From positions 104,315 to 168,314 of the forward strand of contig DLCN01000015.1 in assembly GCA_002480645.1 (NCBI GenBank): 64,000 nt of DNA, written 5' to 3'. How positions within the stretch are numbered: the first letter of the stretch is position 1; the number at the start of each line of letters is the position of its first letter. The DNA is from Balneolaceae bacterium UBA7797. GTDB lineage: Bacteria > Bacteroidota > Rhodothermia > Balneolales > Balneolaceae. Of the stretch, positions 17,302-26,716 are shown piece after piece. The notes beneath the pieces are model-generated. The model ran no database searches and was not told the DNA's origin. It was given only the letters and a program-made list of their open reading frames with translations. Made by a program: the position numbers and the translations under genes.

Positions 17302-18507
17302 ATGAGAATAAGCGTGATAATTATTGGGTTGATCTTGCTAAGCTGCTCGGGGCGTGATTCACGAACAGGATCAAAAGCAGTAAAGACCGGAGCAGAAATG
17401 CTCATCGATCAACATCTGAAAGAGTTAGAGGGTAAGAGAATCGGACTGGTTATGAACCCGACAGCAAGAATAAATGGCGTTCATATGTTGGATACACTGA
17501 TCTCACTGAATGTTAATATTACCGCATTATTTGCGGCTGAACATGGGTTCAGAGGAGATAAGGGTGCCGGTGAAACGATCACAAACGGTATTGATCAGGA
17601 ATCAGGGCTCCCCGTTTATTCATTGTATGGAAATACCAAGAAACCCACTTCAGACATGCTGGCGAATGTTGATATTTTACTATTTGATATGCAGGATGTT
17701 GGCGCCAGGTTCTTTACTTATTATTCAACATTACGTTACGTGATGGAATCAGTTGCCGGAACGGAAAAAGAAGTTTGGATCCTAGACCGGCCGAATCCGG
17801 CAGGAGGTAATTACGTGGCTGGTTGGGTAATTGAACAACAGTATATGTCATTCGTAGGATCTTACCCCATTCCGATCGCGCATGGCATGACTCTGGGCGA
17901 ACTCAGTAAGATGGCAGCAGGAGAAGGATGGCTGCAAACCGAAGAAGAACCCGCAATACGTGTGATAGAAATGGAGGGATGGCATAGGGAAATGAAATGG
18001 AAGGATACCGGTCTGGAGTGGATCGCCCCTTCCCCAAATCTTCCGACTCCGGAACATGCTTATGTATATTTAGGCACTTGTTTATTTGAAGGAACCAGTA
18101 TTTCTGAAGGGAGAGGTACAGAAAATCCGTTCTTAATGATCGGCGCTCCGGATTTCAAATATCCCGCCAATGACATGCGTGCGCTGTCAGATAAGTATAA
18201 TATGGAAATTGAACCAACTGTTTTTACTCCGGTTTCAATTCCGGGAAAAGCACTACAACCCAAATATGAAGATCAGGATCTTAATGGTATTCGTATTTCA
18301 GTAAACAATGAAACATCAGATCCTGTCGGATTTGGAGTAGAGTTACTTCATATTATGTTGAATAATTCGGAACATGCAGTTACCAATGTTTTTTTATTAA
18401 AACTTGCTGGGACCGAAAAGGTCCTGAAAGCAAGCGTACCCGAAGACTGGGGGGATGAATTTGACTCTTTTTTGAAAAATAGAACACAATATCTGCTCTA
18501 TGATTAG
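17302..18507 (+). CDS. DUF1343 lipoprotein, NamZ-type exo-beta-N-acetylmuramidase
   Basis: A DUF1343 protein of 401 residues from the ATG at 17302. That start gives a lipoprotein signal (IIIGLILLSC, lipidated Cys15), whereas the longer frame would run through the ndk terminator. Motifs are GKRIGLVMNPTAR, LFAAEHGFRGDKGAGE (Glu80 in the conserved EHG, the proposed catalytic acid), LPVYSLYG, LLFDMQDVGARFFTY, WILDRPNP, and EGTSISEGRGTENPF. B. subtilis NamZ of this family releases MurNAc from the non-reducing end of peptidoglycan fragments. A muropeptide-recycling role in the periplasm is therefore likely. The gene overlaps the convergent RlmB-like gene by 4 bp. Confidence 0.88.
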   Translation: MRISVIIIGLILLSCSGRDSRTGSKAVKTGAEMLIDQHLKELEGKRIGLVMNPTARINGVHMLDTLISLNVNITALFAAEHGFRGDKGAGETITNGIDQESGLPVYSLYGNTKKPTSDMLANVDILLFDMQDVGARFFTYYSTLRYVMESVAGTEKEVWILDRPNPAGGNYVAGWVIEQQYMSFVGSYPIPIAHGMTLGELSKMAAGEGWLQTEEEPAIRVIEMEGWHREMKWKDTGLEWIAPSPNLPTPEHAYVYLGTCLFEGTSISEGRGTENPFLMIGAPDFKYPANDMRALSDKYNMEIEPTVFTPVSIPGKALQPKYEDQDLNGIRISVNNETSDPVGFGVELLHIMLNNSEHAVTNVFLLKLAGTEKVLKASVPEDWGDEFDSFLKNRTQYLLYD

Positions 18508-19247
18508 GTCAGGCGTCGTTTCCACTCATAACTGATCAATGCTGCGGTCACTGAGGCATTGAGAGATTCTACACTGTGCTCCATTGGGAGTTTGATCAGA
18601 GTATCACATTTTTTGATCACCTGTTTACTCACTCCTCTGCCTTCATTTCCAATGATAAAAGCAACGGGGCCTTTTAAGTCTGTATCCCAAACGCTGTGTT
18701 CCGCACCGGCATCGAGGGCTACTAGTGAAAATCCAGCCAGATTTAAGTCTTTTAGCCCCTGATTGGTATCATGAACCCGGATAACCGGAATTCGTCCCGC
18801 AGTACCTGCCGATATCTTAAATACGGTTGCATTTATCGGAGATTGATTTTGAGTGGGTACCATCACCGCAGAGATTCCTGCTGCAGCTGCTGTTCTTAGA
18901 ATGGCTCCCAGATTATGGGGGTCTTCAATTCCGTCCAGAAATAATACAGCAGTGTCACTGGTTAAAGCATTGGTTTCGATCCACTCAAAAAAATCCAGGT
19001 ATTTGATTTTACTGAGTTGAGCGACAAAGCCCTGATGATTTACCTTACCTACTAACCGTTCCAGTTTTTTATCGGGAACTGTAACTAGAGGAATTTGGTT
19101 TTTGAAAGCGGTTTCAGAAATATTATTATATGAATTAGGAGCAATTGAATTCTTAACAAATATTTTGTCGATTTCTTTTGCTTTGTTTGATAATATCTCC
19201 TCGACGGGTTTTCGACCGAAAATTAAAAAATTGTCATTCTGACGCAT
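18504..19247 (-). CDS. rlmB: RlmB-type 23S rRNA 2'-O-methyltransferase (TrmH family)
   Basis: A SPOUT-class methyltransferase of 247 residues. The N-terminal L30e-like substrate-binding domain opens with FGRKPVEEIL. The catalytic knot has LDGIEDPHNLGAILRTAAA (motif 1), VAFIIGNEGRGVSK (motif 2) and IKLPMEHSVESLNASVTAAL (motif 3). This pattern fits methylation of Gm2251 in 23S rRNA. Other TrmH-family targets cannot be excluded by eye. It is convergent with, and overlaps, the DUF1343 gene. Confidence 0.9.
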   Translation of the reverse strand: MRQNDNFLIFGRKPVEEILSNKAKEIDKIFVKNSIAPNSYNNISETAFKNQIPLVTVPDKKLERLVGKVNHQGFVAQLSKIKYLDFFEWIETNALTSDTAVLFLDGIEDPHNLGAILRTAAAAGISAVMVPTQNQSPINATVFKISAGTAGRIPVIRVHDTNQGLKDLNLAGFSLVALDAGAEHSVWDTDLKGPVAFIIGNEGRGVSKQVIKKCDTLIKLPMEHSVESLNASVTAALISYEWKRRLT

Positions 19248-19318
19248 AAAGTTTTTGAATATATGGCACTTTTTATAACTTGTTGAGACAAGTCGTGGTT
19301 AGTTAAATTAGCAAGGAC

Positions 19319-19669
19319 ATGTACGAAGAACCAAAAGATAATAAATCTTTAGTTCAAGAGGATTCGATTCGAGTAGACATACCTACACGACACCTTAGTA
19401 GTTTCTCTGTGTTTTTCGATAAAGTGCATTCTATCAATGGATTGCATCTCTTATCAGCAGTATCTCAGATATTTTTAGGTACACTCGTGGTAGCGCTTTC
19501 GCTGCTTGATATTATTCAACCTGGTTGGATTGCGGGATTAATGACTATTGTTGGTAGTGGAACAATAATCGTCGGAATGTATTTTGTGTACTATGTACTC
19601 ACAAATACGGATTCTTTCGACTCTTTACTTAATAAAGCAATCAGAAGGGTTATAAACTCTCAGAATTAA
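19319..19669 (+). CDS. small membrane protein of unknown function
   Basis: A 116-residue protein with a polar N-terminal 45 residues and two hydrophobic helices (about 42-66, LLSAVSQIFLGTLVVALSLL, and 70-93, AGLMTIVGSGTIIVGMYFVY). Both ends would face the same side. No enzymatic motif is seen. It is divergent from the rlmB-like gene (71 bp apart) and stands alone. I do not recognise the family. Confidence 0.6.
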   Translation: MYEEPKDNKSLVQEDSIRVDIPTRHLSSFSVFFDKVHSINGLHLLSAVSQIFLGTLVVALSLLDIIQPGWIAGLMTIVGSGTIIVGMYFVYYVLTNTDSFDSLLNKAIRRVINSQN

Positions 19670-19797
19670 AGTATTAAGAAATCATTACTGATAGTTAAGC
19701 TCATTGTTAATAGGGCTTAAAATGATCATGTTTATATATCTCGGACACATAAAAAGTGTTCGATGATAGAAATATGTAGTGAATCTCATCTGAACTA

Positions 19798-20637
19798 ATG
19801 AAAAGTCTTTTCTCTCTCATCATCGTACTCATTATGTCTTTTATACCTCATTCGCAAGGATTTATCCTCCCGGAATTACCTACTGATAACGGAGATGGTT
19901 TTATTGTGATCGCTCACAGAGGGGCAAGTGCCTATGCTCCGGAGAACACACTAAGTTCCTTTAGGCTGGCTGTAGAAATGAAGGCAGAGATGATGGAGCT
20001 GGATGTCTCTTTGTCAAAGGATGGAATTCCGGTTGTTATACATGACGAAACAGTAAACAGAACAACTGATGCAAATGGAGCCGTATCTGATTTTACCGTC
20101 GATGAATTAAAAGTGCTGGAAACCGGAGCATGGTTCAGTGAAGATTTTGCCGGCGAGCCATTTCCAACTCTTAAGGAAGTTTTGTCAGAAGTAAAGGGAG
20201 AGATCGCAGTAAATATAGAGATTAAATCGGAAGCAGTTAAGAATACAGCTGAAGGAGGAATTGTTGAGAAGTGCCTTCAAATAGTGCGCACTCTGGGTAT
20301 CGAAAAGAATATCATTTTCTCAAGCTTCGATTATAGGGTGATGGATCATTTAAATGAATTGGCTCCTGATCTGCCCAAGGCTATTCTTTATGAAGAGTCA
20401 CAATCCGGGAATTTACTTCCTTCCGAATTAGTGAAAAAGTACAAGGTTGATGCTTTTAATTTCAGTCACAGGCAGTTTTCACAAGAATGGGAAGATGATT
20501 TAAAAGTACATGGTATCCCGTTTTTCATTTATACGGTAAATGAAGAGAAGCTCATGAAAGAACTGATAGAAAGAGGGGCAACAGGCATCTTTTCTGATAA
20601 ACCTGATGTATTAAAATCTGTTGTGGAAAACTTGTGA
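19798..20637 (+). CDS. exported glycerophosphodiester phosphodiesterase
   Basis: Hydrolyses glycerophosphodiesters to glycerol-3-phosphate and an alcohol. It has 279 residues with a signal peptide (about 1-20). The GDPD signature IAHRGASAYAPENTLSSF supplies His40, Arg41 and Glu49. MMELDVSLSKDG gives the metal ligands Glu67 and Asp69, and VVIHDETVNRTT gives general acid His82. NIEIKSEA and the late FYTVNEEKLM / GIFSDKPD strands complete the barrel. It is a UgpQ/GlpQ-like periplasmic form. It precedes pyrG by 89 bp, and a separate promoter candidate lies between them. Confidence 0.93.
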   Translation: MKSLFSLIIVLIMSFIPHSQGFILPELPTDNGDGFIVIAHRGASAYAPENTLSSFRLAVEMKAEMMELDVSLSKDGIPVVIHDETVNRTTDANGAVSDFTVDELKVLETGAWFSEDFAGEPFPTLKEVLSEVKGEIAVNIEIKSEAVKNTAEGGIVEKCLQIVRTLGIEKNIIFSSFDYRVMDHLNELAPDLPKAILYEESQSGNLLPSELVKKYKVDAFNFSHRQFSQEWEDDLKVHGIPFFIYTVNEEKLMKELIERGATGIFSDKPDVLKSVVENL

Positions 20638-20667
20638 AAAAATAATTGGGTAAATCACCCCATCTAA

Positions 20668-20699
20668 ATTGAAGAAGGGAAAAGAGTGTACTATCTTTT
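20668..20699 (+). promoter_or_regulatory. putative pyrG promoter
   Basis: ATTG at 20668-20671 and TATCTTTT at 20692-20699 are 20 bp apart, matching the Bacteroidota -33/-7 arrangement, 27 bp before the pyrG ATG. Confidence 0.4.
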
Positions 20700-20726
20700 A
20701 CATCCATCAACTTCACTCTCTTCTAC

Positions 20727-22382
20727 ATGTCTACAAAGTATATTTTCGTTACCGGAGGGGTAACATCTTCACTTGGGAAAGGTATAATCTGTGCATCGTT
20801 AGGCCGCTTACTCGTCGCCAGAGGTCTTAAAGTAACTGTCCAAAAATTAGATCCATATATCAATGTGGATCCGGGAACGATGAATCCATACGAGCATGGT
20901 GAGGTGTATGTGACCGATGATGGCGCAGAAACCGATCTTGATCTGGGGCATTACGAGCGTTTTCTCGACATCAAAACATCTCAGACCAACAACGTAACCA
21001 CCGGTCGGGTATATTATGATGTGATCAAAAAAGAACGACAAGGTGCCTATCTAGGTAAAACAGTTCAGGTTATTCCTCACATAACAGATGAAATTCAGTC
21101 ACACGTGCTAAAATTAGGCGAATCCGGCGAATACGATGTGGTTATTGTGGAGATCGGAGGGACAGTGGGGGATATTGAAAGTTTGCCTTATGTGGAAGCT
21201 GTCCGTCAGTTGAGATACAATGTGGGAAGAGCAAATACACTTTCCATTCACCTCACACTTGTTCCATATCTTGCTGCTGCCGGAGAATTAAAAACCAAGC
21301 CTACTCAGCATTCCGTAAAAACGTTGTCTGAAAGTGGATTACAACCGGATATTCTGGTTTGCAGATCTGAACATCATTTAGATGCTTCTATCAGAAATAA
21401 GGTAGCTCGATTCTGCAATGTCGAAAACGAAGATGTTATTGAATCAATTGATGCCCGCTCAATTTATGAAGTTCCTTTGCTTATGCAGAAGGAAGGGTTA
21501 GATACCCGCGTGATCGAAAAATTGGGTCTCAAAACTGACAAAGAGGCAAAACTGGACAACTGGATCGGTTTTGTTGAAGCCGTTTGTAATCCTTCGGGTG
21601 AGATCAAGATCGCTCTTGTAGGTAAATATGTGGAGCACCATGATTCTTATAAATCTATCGTTGAAGCATTTATCCATGCGGGCGCGGTTAATGATTGCAA
21701 AGTGAAGGTGGTGTGGGTTCAATCAGATGATCTGACCCCAAAAAATATTGGAACTGCTTTATCCGGAGTATCAGGAGTGCTGGTTGCTCCAGGATTTGGT
21801 GGACGTGGAATCGACGGTAAGTTAACTGCGGTTAAATATGCCCGTGAAAATGGCGTTCCGTTTTTTGGAATTTGTTTAGGTATGCAATGTGCTGTTATAG
21901 AATATGCCCGGAATGTTTGTGGTTGGGATGGTGCCAATAGCACAGAATTTGATGACAATACCGAATACCCGATCATTGATATCATGCACGACCAAAAAGA
22001 CATCGAGAACATGGGTGGCACCATGCGGTTAGGTAAATACAAATGCAAAGTAAAAGAAGGCAGTTACGCTCATAAAGCCTATGGTGAAGACATTGTAGAG
22101 GAACGTCACCGCCATCGTTATGAGGTAAATAATAACCTTCGATACAAGCTTACTGAAGAGGGTATGAGTTTCACTGGAATGAATCCCGAAAGAGACCTGG
22201 TCGAGATCGTTGAAATTGCCGATCACCCCTGGTTTGTCGGAGTTCAGTTCCATCCTGAATTGCGTAGTACAGTTAACAACCCTCAACCGTTATTTGTTGA
22301 TTTTGTTAAGGCGAGTTTAAAATATGCTAAAACAAATGAACTTTATAAGCCATCTAAGAAAACCGGAATGCCGGTAAATTGA
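20727..22382 (+). CDS. pyrG: CTP synthase
   Basis: Converts UTP, ATP and glutamine to CTP. It has 551 residues. The N-terminal synthetase domain begins KYIFVTGGVTSSLGKGI and includes QKLDPYINVDPGTMNPYEHG. The C-terminal class I glutamine amidotransferase domain has the oxyanion strand and nucleophile Cys in FFGICLGMQ, and the catalytic His-Glu in VQFHPEL. Length and motifs are complete. Its stop overlaps the NUDIX gene start by 1 base, so the two are translationally coupled. Confidence 0.98.
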   Translation: MSTKYIFVTGGVTSSLGKGIICASLGRLLVARGLKVTVQKLDPYINVDPGTMNPYEHGEVYVTDDGAETDLDLGHYERFLDIKTSQTNNVTTGRVYYDVIKKERQGAYLGKTVQVIPHITDEIQSHVLKLGESGEYDVVIVEIGGTVGDIESLPYVEAVRQLRYNVGRANTLSIHLTLVPYLAAAGELKTKPTQHSVKTLSESGLQPDILVCRSEHHLDASIRNKVARFCNVENEDVIESIDARSIYEVPLLMQKEGLDTRVIEKLGLKTDKEAKLDNWIGFVEAVCNPSGEIKIALVGKYVEHHDSYKSIVEAFIHAGAVNDCKVKVVWVQSDDLTPKNIGTALSGVSGVLVAPGFGGRGIDGKLTAVKYARENGVPFFGICLGMQCAVIEYARNVCGWDGANSTEFDDNTEYPIIDIMHDQKDIENMGGTMRLGKYKCKVKEGSYAHKAYGEDIVEERHRHRYEVNNNLRYKLTEEGMSFTGMNPERDLVEIVEIADHPWFVGVQFHPELRSTVNNPQPLFVDFVKASLKYAKTNELYKPSKKTGMPVN

Positions 22383-22846
22383 TGACCAGCGATATTTATT
22401 CAGGAAAAATTCGAATACGTGTTTGCGGCCTTCTCTTCAGGGAAGGCCGTCTTTTATTGGTCAAATTGCATTCTCCGGTAACCAATAAAGATCTGTGGAT
22501 ACCCCCCGGTGGTGGCTTGGAGTTTGGGGAGAGTCTGCATACTGCTCTTAAAAGAGAATTTAAGGAGGAAACCGGTCTTACAATAAAAGTTGGGGAATTA
22601 CTTCATATCAATGAAATGATCAAGGCTCCATATCATGCACTGGAGTTTTATTTTAATGTTGATCTGATTGAAGGGAAGTTGACACTTGGTTACGATCCGG
22701 AGCATTCACCTAACGATCAGCTATTAAAAGATATCAGATATTTTAGCCCGGATGAACTATCCGGAATTGAATGCGCCCCGGATTATATCAAACAGGAATT
22801 CCGAAAAAAACCTGGTAATACGATTGTTACTCGCTGGGCGGATTGA
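22382..22846 (+). CDS. NUDIX hydrolase
   Basis: A 154-residue single-domain NUDIX protein with a full Nudix box, GLEFGESLHTALKREFKEET followed by GL (GX5EX7REUXEEXGU). The start is the ATG overlapping the pyrG stop (TGATG). Such proteins hydrolyse nucleoside diphosphates linked to another moiety. Coupling to pyrG suggests a nucleotide-pool role, but the substrate is not readable. Its 3' end overlaps the convergent histidine kinase gene by 20 bp. Confidence 0.9.
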   Translation: MTSDIYSGKIRIRVCGLLFREGRLLLVKLHSPVTNKDLWIPPGGGLEFGESLHTALKREFKEETGLTIKVGELLHINEMIKAPYHALEFYFNVDLIEGKLTLGYDPEHSPNDQLLKDIRYFSPDELSGIECAPDYIKQEFRKKPGNTIVTRWAD

Positions 22847-24875
22847 TAGGTAACGTGAAATAAAAGCTGGAACCCTCACCGGAGGTACTGTTTACCCAAA
22901 ATTCACCACCATTTCTGGTTACAAAGTCCTTGCACAACATGAGCCCGAGACCGGTTCCTTTTTCATTCCGTGTACCTGATGTGCTAAAAAACTGATCAGA
23001 TAATATCTTGGGAATCTTCTCCTTAGGGATGCCAATGCCGGTATCGCGAACACTGATCACAGCTACATTATCTTTTTTTACCCGTGTGGTAATCTCGATC
23101 ATATCCCCCGAATGACAATATTTTATAGCATTCGAGATAAGATTCTGAAGAACCAGATCGATCATATTCTTATCTGCGTACACCTCAAAAGGCTCTGATT
23201 CGAACTTGAAATGAAGTTCTTTTTCATTGATACGTTGTTTAAGAAGCTGTGCCTTATCCTGAATAAGTTCGTTGATATTGAAGAATTCCGGGAGCACTTT
23301 ATATCCATCCATCTGACTCTGTGACCATTGCAATAAATTATTCAACAGCGAGGAGACCTGAGTAAAATGCTTCACCAATTCCCCGAACATCATCTGCATC
23401 TCATCTCTTGAGATTGATTTTGATTCCACTAACATGATGAGGCCATGAAGTGAGGTGAGTGGTCCCCGTAAGTCATGTGCAATAATGGAGAAAAGTCGGT
23501 TTTTGATCTGATTAGTTTGAACCAGTTTTTCTTTCTGTAACTCGATCTCCTCGTTCTTGCGGGATAAAAGTTCGTAATGTTGCTTCTTTTGATTATAGAT
23601 ATAGAACAAGATCGCGATGATCAAGAGGCCAAGGATACTAAGAAAACTCAGGAAAATGGTTAAATAGCGCTGTTTTTTGATGGTGGCTTCACTCTCCAAA
23701 GCCCTTGTTTTTTCTCTTAGTAAGAGTTGAGCTTCCTTATCCTTATACTCAAATTCTGCGGTTAATTGCCCAAGTGCAGCATTGGTTTCATCATCTTTTA
23801 AACTATCCGAAATAGCTTTAAAGGCTTCAAAATATTCAAGGGCAGGTTTGTAAGCGCCTTCAGCACGTTTAATTCTGTAAAGCAGTTTCAGGCTATTTTT
23901 TTGCTCGATCAACGCATGATTCTGCTCTGTTACTTCATATGCTTTGGAGGCAAAATCGAACGCTCTTGCATAGTCTTTTTTAAGAAGATATATATTTGCA
24001 ATACCCAGTAATGACTGTACCTTCTCAATTTCATTCCCAAAGATCTCATCATACACTTTGATGGATTCATTGAACGATGATAGTGCTTTGTCTAATTCAT
24101 TTTCCGCCGTATATATCTCTCCCAGTTTGAAATAAGATAGACCATAGGCTCTTTTATCAACATCTTTCAGGTTTAATGCATGGTTAAGATTTTTGCGGGC
24201 CAGATCAAAATCTCCAAGCTCGTAATATACATATCCCAGATTAACTGCCACGGTAACAAAGAGTGGATTATTCATGTCCACCATGCTTTCAAGTTCTTTG
24301 AAAATTTCCGCAGCCTGATTGTAGCTTTCAAGCTTTATATACAGTACACCGATATTGTTCAGGGTGCCAAAGAGTCCTGTCTTATAAGCTACTTTTCGAT
24401 ACAGGATTTCTGACTCAAGAAATGATTCAAGAGCCAGTTCGAACATACCGGTTTGCGCATAGGTAGAGCCTTTCGCTCTTAGAAGATCACCTTTTATGAT
24501 CTCATTTCCATCGAGATCTGTTAATACTTCCAAACCCTTATGGCAGTATTCCAGTGCCTGCTCGTAATCACCTTTCAGAAAATAATAGTAGTTGTAGAGA
24601 TAATAGATCTGAGCCGCATCGGCTGGTTTTATCTCACTATCGAGGTAAAGGGAAGCTTCGTCTAAAAAATACTTCACGCTGTCAATATCCGAGTATCGAT
24701 AGTGAAGACTAAGATTGATCAGAGCATGTACTTTAGCCGTATCAGAATCTGCAGTTTCTAAAGACAGAATCAGATCATTGATCGACGGAACTCTCAGAGA
24801 GTCACCATTGTACCCAGATGTATTGGTTAACCCGGCAAAAAGCCAGATTAATATTAACGTGTACCTTCTAATCAA
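22827..24875 (-). CDS. TPR-containing hybrid-topology sensor histidine kinase
   Basis: A 682-residue orphan sensor kinase. An N-terminal signal/anchor (1-20) is followed by about eight tetratricopeptide repeats (residues 45-370) in the periplasm. A short coiled linker, one transmembrane helix (404-427) and a second coiled coil come next. The HisKA domain has phospho-acceptor His467 in SIIAHDLRGPLTSL. The HATPase_c domain has N box NLISNAIKY, G1 DTGIGIP and G2 GTGLGLMLC. No receiver domain is present and no response regulator is adjacent, so the partner must be elsewhere. This architecture is common in Bacteroidota, where the ligand is usually unknown. Confidence 0.9.
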   Translation of the reverse strand: MIRRYTLILIWLFAGLTNTSGYNGDSLRVPSINDLILSLETADSDTAKVHALINLSLHYRYSDIDSVKYFLDEASLYLDSEIKPADAAQIYYLYNYYYFLKGDYEQALEYCHKGLEVLTDLDGNEIIKGDLLRAKGSTYAQTGMFELALESFLESEILYRKVAYKTGLFGTLNNIGVLYIKLESYNQAAEIFKELESMVDMNNPLFVTVAVNLGYVYYELGDFDLARKNLNHALNLKDVDKRAYGLSYFKLGEIYTAENELDKALSSFNESIKVYDEIFGNEIEKVQSLLGIANIYLLKKDYARAFDFASKAYEVTEQNHALIEQKNSLKLLYRIKRAEGAYKPALEYFEAFKAISDSLKDDETNAALGQLTAEFEYKDKEAQLLLREKTRALESEATIKKQRYLTIFLSFLSILGLLIIAILFYIYNQKKQHYELLSRKNEEIELQKEKLVQTNQIKNRLFSIIAHDLRGPLTSLHGLIMLVESKSISRDEMQMMFGELVKHFTQVSSLLNNLLQWSQSQMDGYKVLPEFFNINELIQDKAQLLKQRINEKELHFKFESEPFEVYADKNMIDLVLQNLISNAIKYCHSGDMIEITTRVKKDNVAVISVRDTGIGIPKEKIPKILSDQFFSTSGTRNEKGTGLGLMLCKDFVTRNGGEFWVNSTSGEGSSFYFTLPINPPSE

Positions 24876-25015
24876 ACCAAGACAATTATTTTAGGAAATA
24901 TAGGAAACGTGCTTAGTTTATCAGTGAATATTTGTAAATCTTAATCACCATTTAAAATTAAGCGAGGTCGATTTAATAAACAGTACCTTGTTTTATATAT
25001 TTAAAATAAAAAAGA

Positions 25016-26671
25016 ATGATGAAAAAACTTCTGATACTACCTCTCACAATTTTCCTGATGATCTCTTGCGGAAAGAAAAATGTGGATCTCATTTATACCA
25101 ATGTAAATGGATATACATTGCAGGATGACAGTCTGGTAACTTTCAATACTTTGGTAGTGGATAATGGTAAAGTGCTCGATATTGGGGATCAGGTAGTACT
25201 TGAAAAGTATTCAGGTGAAAAAATTGACGGGCAGGGAAAAACGATGTTGCCCGGACTCATAGACGCTCACGGGCATGTTATGGGATTGGGTTTTCAGGAG
25301 CTGGAAGTAAAACTCGCCGGAATCTCCACACTGGATGAGACCCTTCAAACCATTAAAGAATACGCGGATGAAAACCCCGATCTGGAATGGATTCTGGGTA
25401 GAGGATGGAACCAAACGCTATGGGAAGAGAATGAATTTCCAACCGCTGAAGATCTGGATAAGGTGGTCTCTGATCGTCCGGTTTGGCTAAGTAGAATTGA
25501 TGGTCACGCCGGATGGGGTAATTCAAAAGCTTTGCAACTGGCAGGAGTAAGTTTAGAAACACCGGACCCACAGGGGGGAAAGATTGTACGGGATAATATG
25601 GGTAATCCAACCGGTGTTTTTGTGGATGCAGCGCAGGGCTATGTACAACAAGTGGTTCCACCGAAAACTCAAAAAGAGTTTGAAATGGCATTACAAAAGG
25701 CGATGGATCAGCTGAGTAGTGTTGGGTTAACGAGTGTGCATGATGCCGGTGTTAGCGTGCAGGCATGGGATCTGTACAAGCAATTTGCGGTAGAGGGTAA
25801 ACTTAAAACCCGGATCTACGCGATGATCGGTGGTGCAGGAACAACATTCGATACTTTAGCCGCTGATGGCCCGATACATTCATTTGAACATGATCTGCTT
25901 TCCCTCAGGAGTGTGAAATTATACTCAGATGGAGCTCTTGGTAGCCGAGGGGCAGCCATGTTGGAACCATACTCAGATGATCCGGATAACAGAGGACTGT
26001 TATTTGTAGATCAGGATGAAATGAATCGAATGGTAGATAAAGTAGTTAGTAATGGATTTCAGGCGAATATTCATGCCATTGGAGACCGTGGTAACCGACA
26101 GGTATTAGATGCACTTGAATATGCACAGGATAAAAATGAGGCCTATGATCTTAGAAACAGAGTTGAACACGCCCAGATTGTAGCGTTAGAAGATATTCCA
26201 CGGTTCGAAGAACTTGATCTTATCGCTTCGATGCAACCAACGCATGCAACCAGTGATATGAATATGGCTGAAGACCGGGTGGGCGAGGAACGGATCAAAG
26301 GTGGGTATGCCTGGCAGAAGTTTTTACACCAGGGAACGGTAATTGCAGGAGGTTCTGATTTTCCGGTGGAATATTCGAACCCGTTTTTTGGCTTATATTC
26401 TGCAGTTAGCCGAAAAGATCATGATGGAAATCCAAAAGAAGGCTGGTACCCGGAGGAGGCAATGAGTCGGGTAGAAGCATTCAGATCATTTACTGTTGAT
26501 GCAGCATATGCCGGTCATCAGGAAGAACAGTTGGGCTCCCTTGAAAAAGGAAAATGGGCCGATTTCATACTCATTGACAGAGATTATTTTGAAGTGCCGG
26601 AGATCGAGATCTGGCAGATCGAAGTAGTGGAAAGCTGGCTGGCCGGTGAAAAAGTATATGAGAATAAATAG
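25016..26671 (+). CDS. YtcJ-like amidohydrolase lipoprotein
   Basis: A 551-residue metal-dependent amidohydrolase of the YtcJ/LAF3 group. It carries a lipoprotein signal (LTIFLMISCGKK, Cys18). The barrel has the metal site LPGLIDAHGHVMGLG, then VKLYSDGALGSRGAAM, NIHAIGDRGNRQVLDALE, RVEHAQIV and GGSDFPVEYSNPF. Family members hydrolyse amides or ureides, but most have no assigned substrate. Lipidation places this one in the envelope. A second ATG follows directly (MM start). It precedes the small lipoprotein gene by 45 bp and may share its transcript. Confidence 0.9.
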   Translation: MMKKLLILPLTIFLMISCGKKNVDLIYTNVNGYTLQDDSLVTFNTLVVDNGKVLDIGDQVVLEKYSGEKIDGQGKTMLPGLIDAHGHVMGLGFQELEVKLAGISTLDETLQTIKEYADENPDLEWILGRGWNQTLWEENEFPTAEDLDKVVSDRPVWLSRIDGHAGWGNSKALQLAGVSLETPDPQGGKIVRDNMGNPTGVFVDAAQGYVQQVVPPKTQKEFEMALQKAMDQLSSVGLTSVHDAGVSVQAWDLYKQFAVEGKLKTRIYAMIGGAGTTFDTLAADGPIHSFEHDLLSLRSVKLYSDGALGSRGAAMLEPYSDDPDNRGLLFVDQDEMNRMVDKVVSNGFQANIHAIGDRGNRQVLDALEYAQDKNEAYDLRNRVEHAQIVALEDIPRFEELDLIASMQPTHATSDMNMAEDRVGEERIKGGYAWQKFLHQGTVIAGGSDFPVEYSNPFFGLYSAVSRKDHDGNPKEGWYPEEAMSRVEAFRSFTVDAAYAGHQEEQLGSLEKGKWADFILIDRDYFEVPEIEIWQIEVVESWLAGEKVYENK

Positions 26672-26716
26672 CAATTCGTCTGGTTATTAAGCAAATCACT
26701 AAAAAAAAATATTGTC

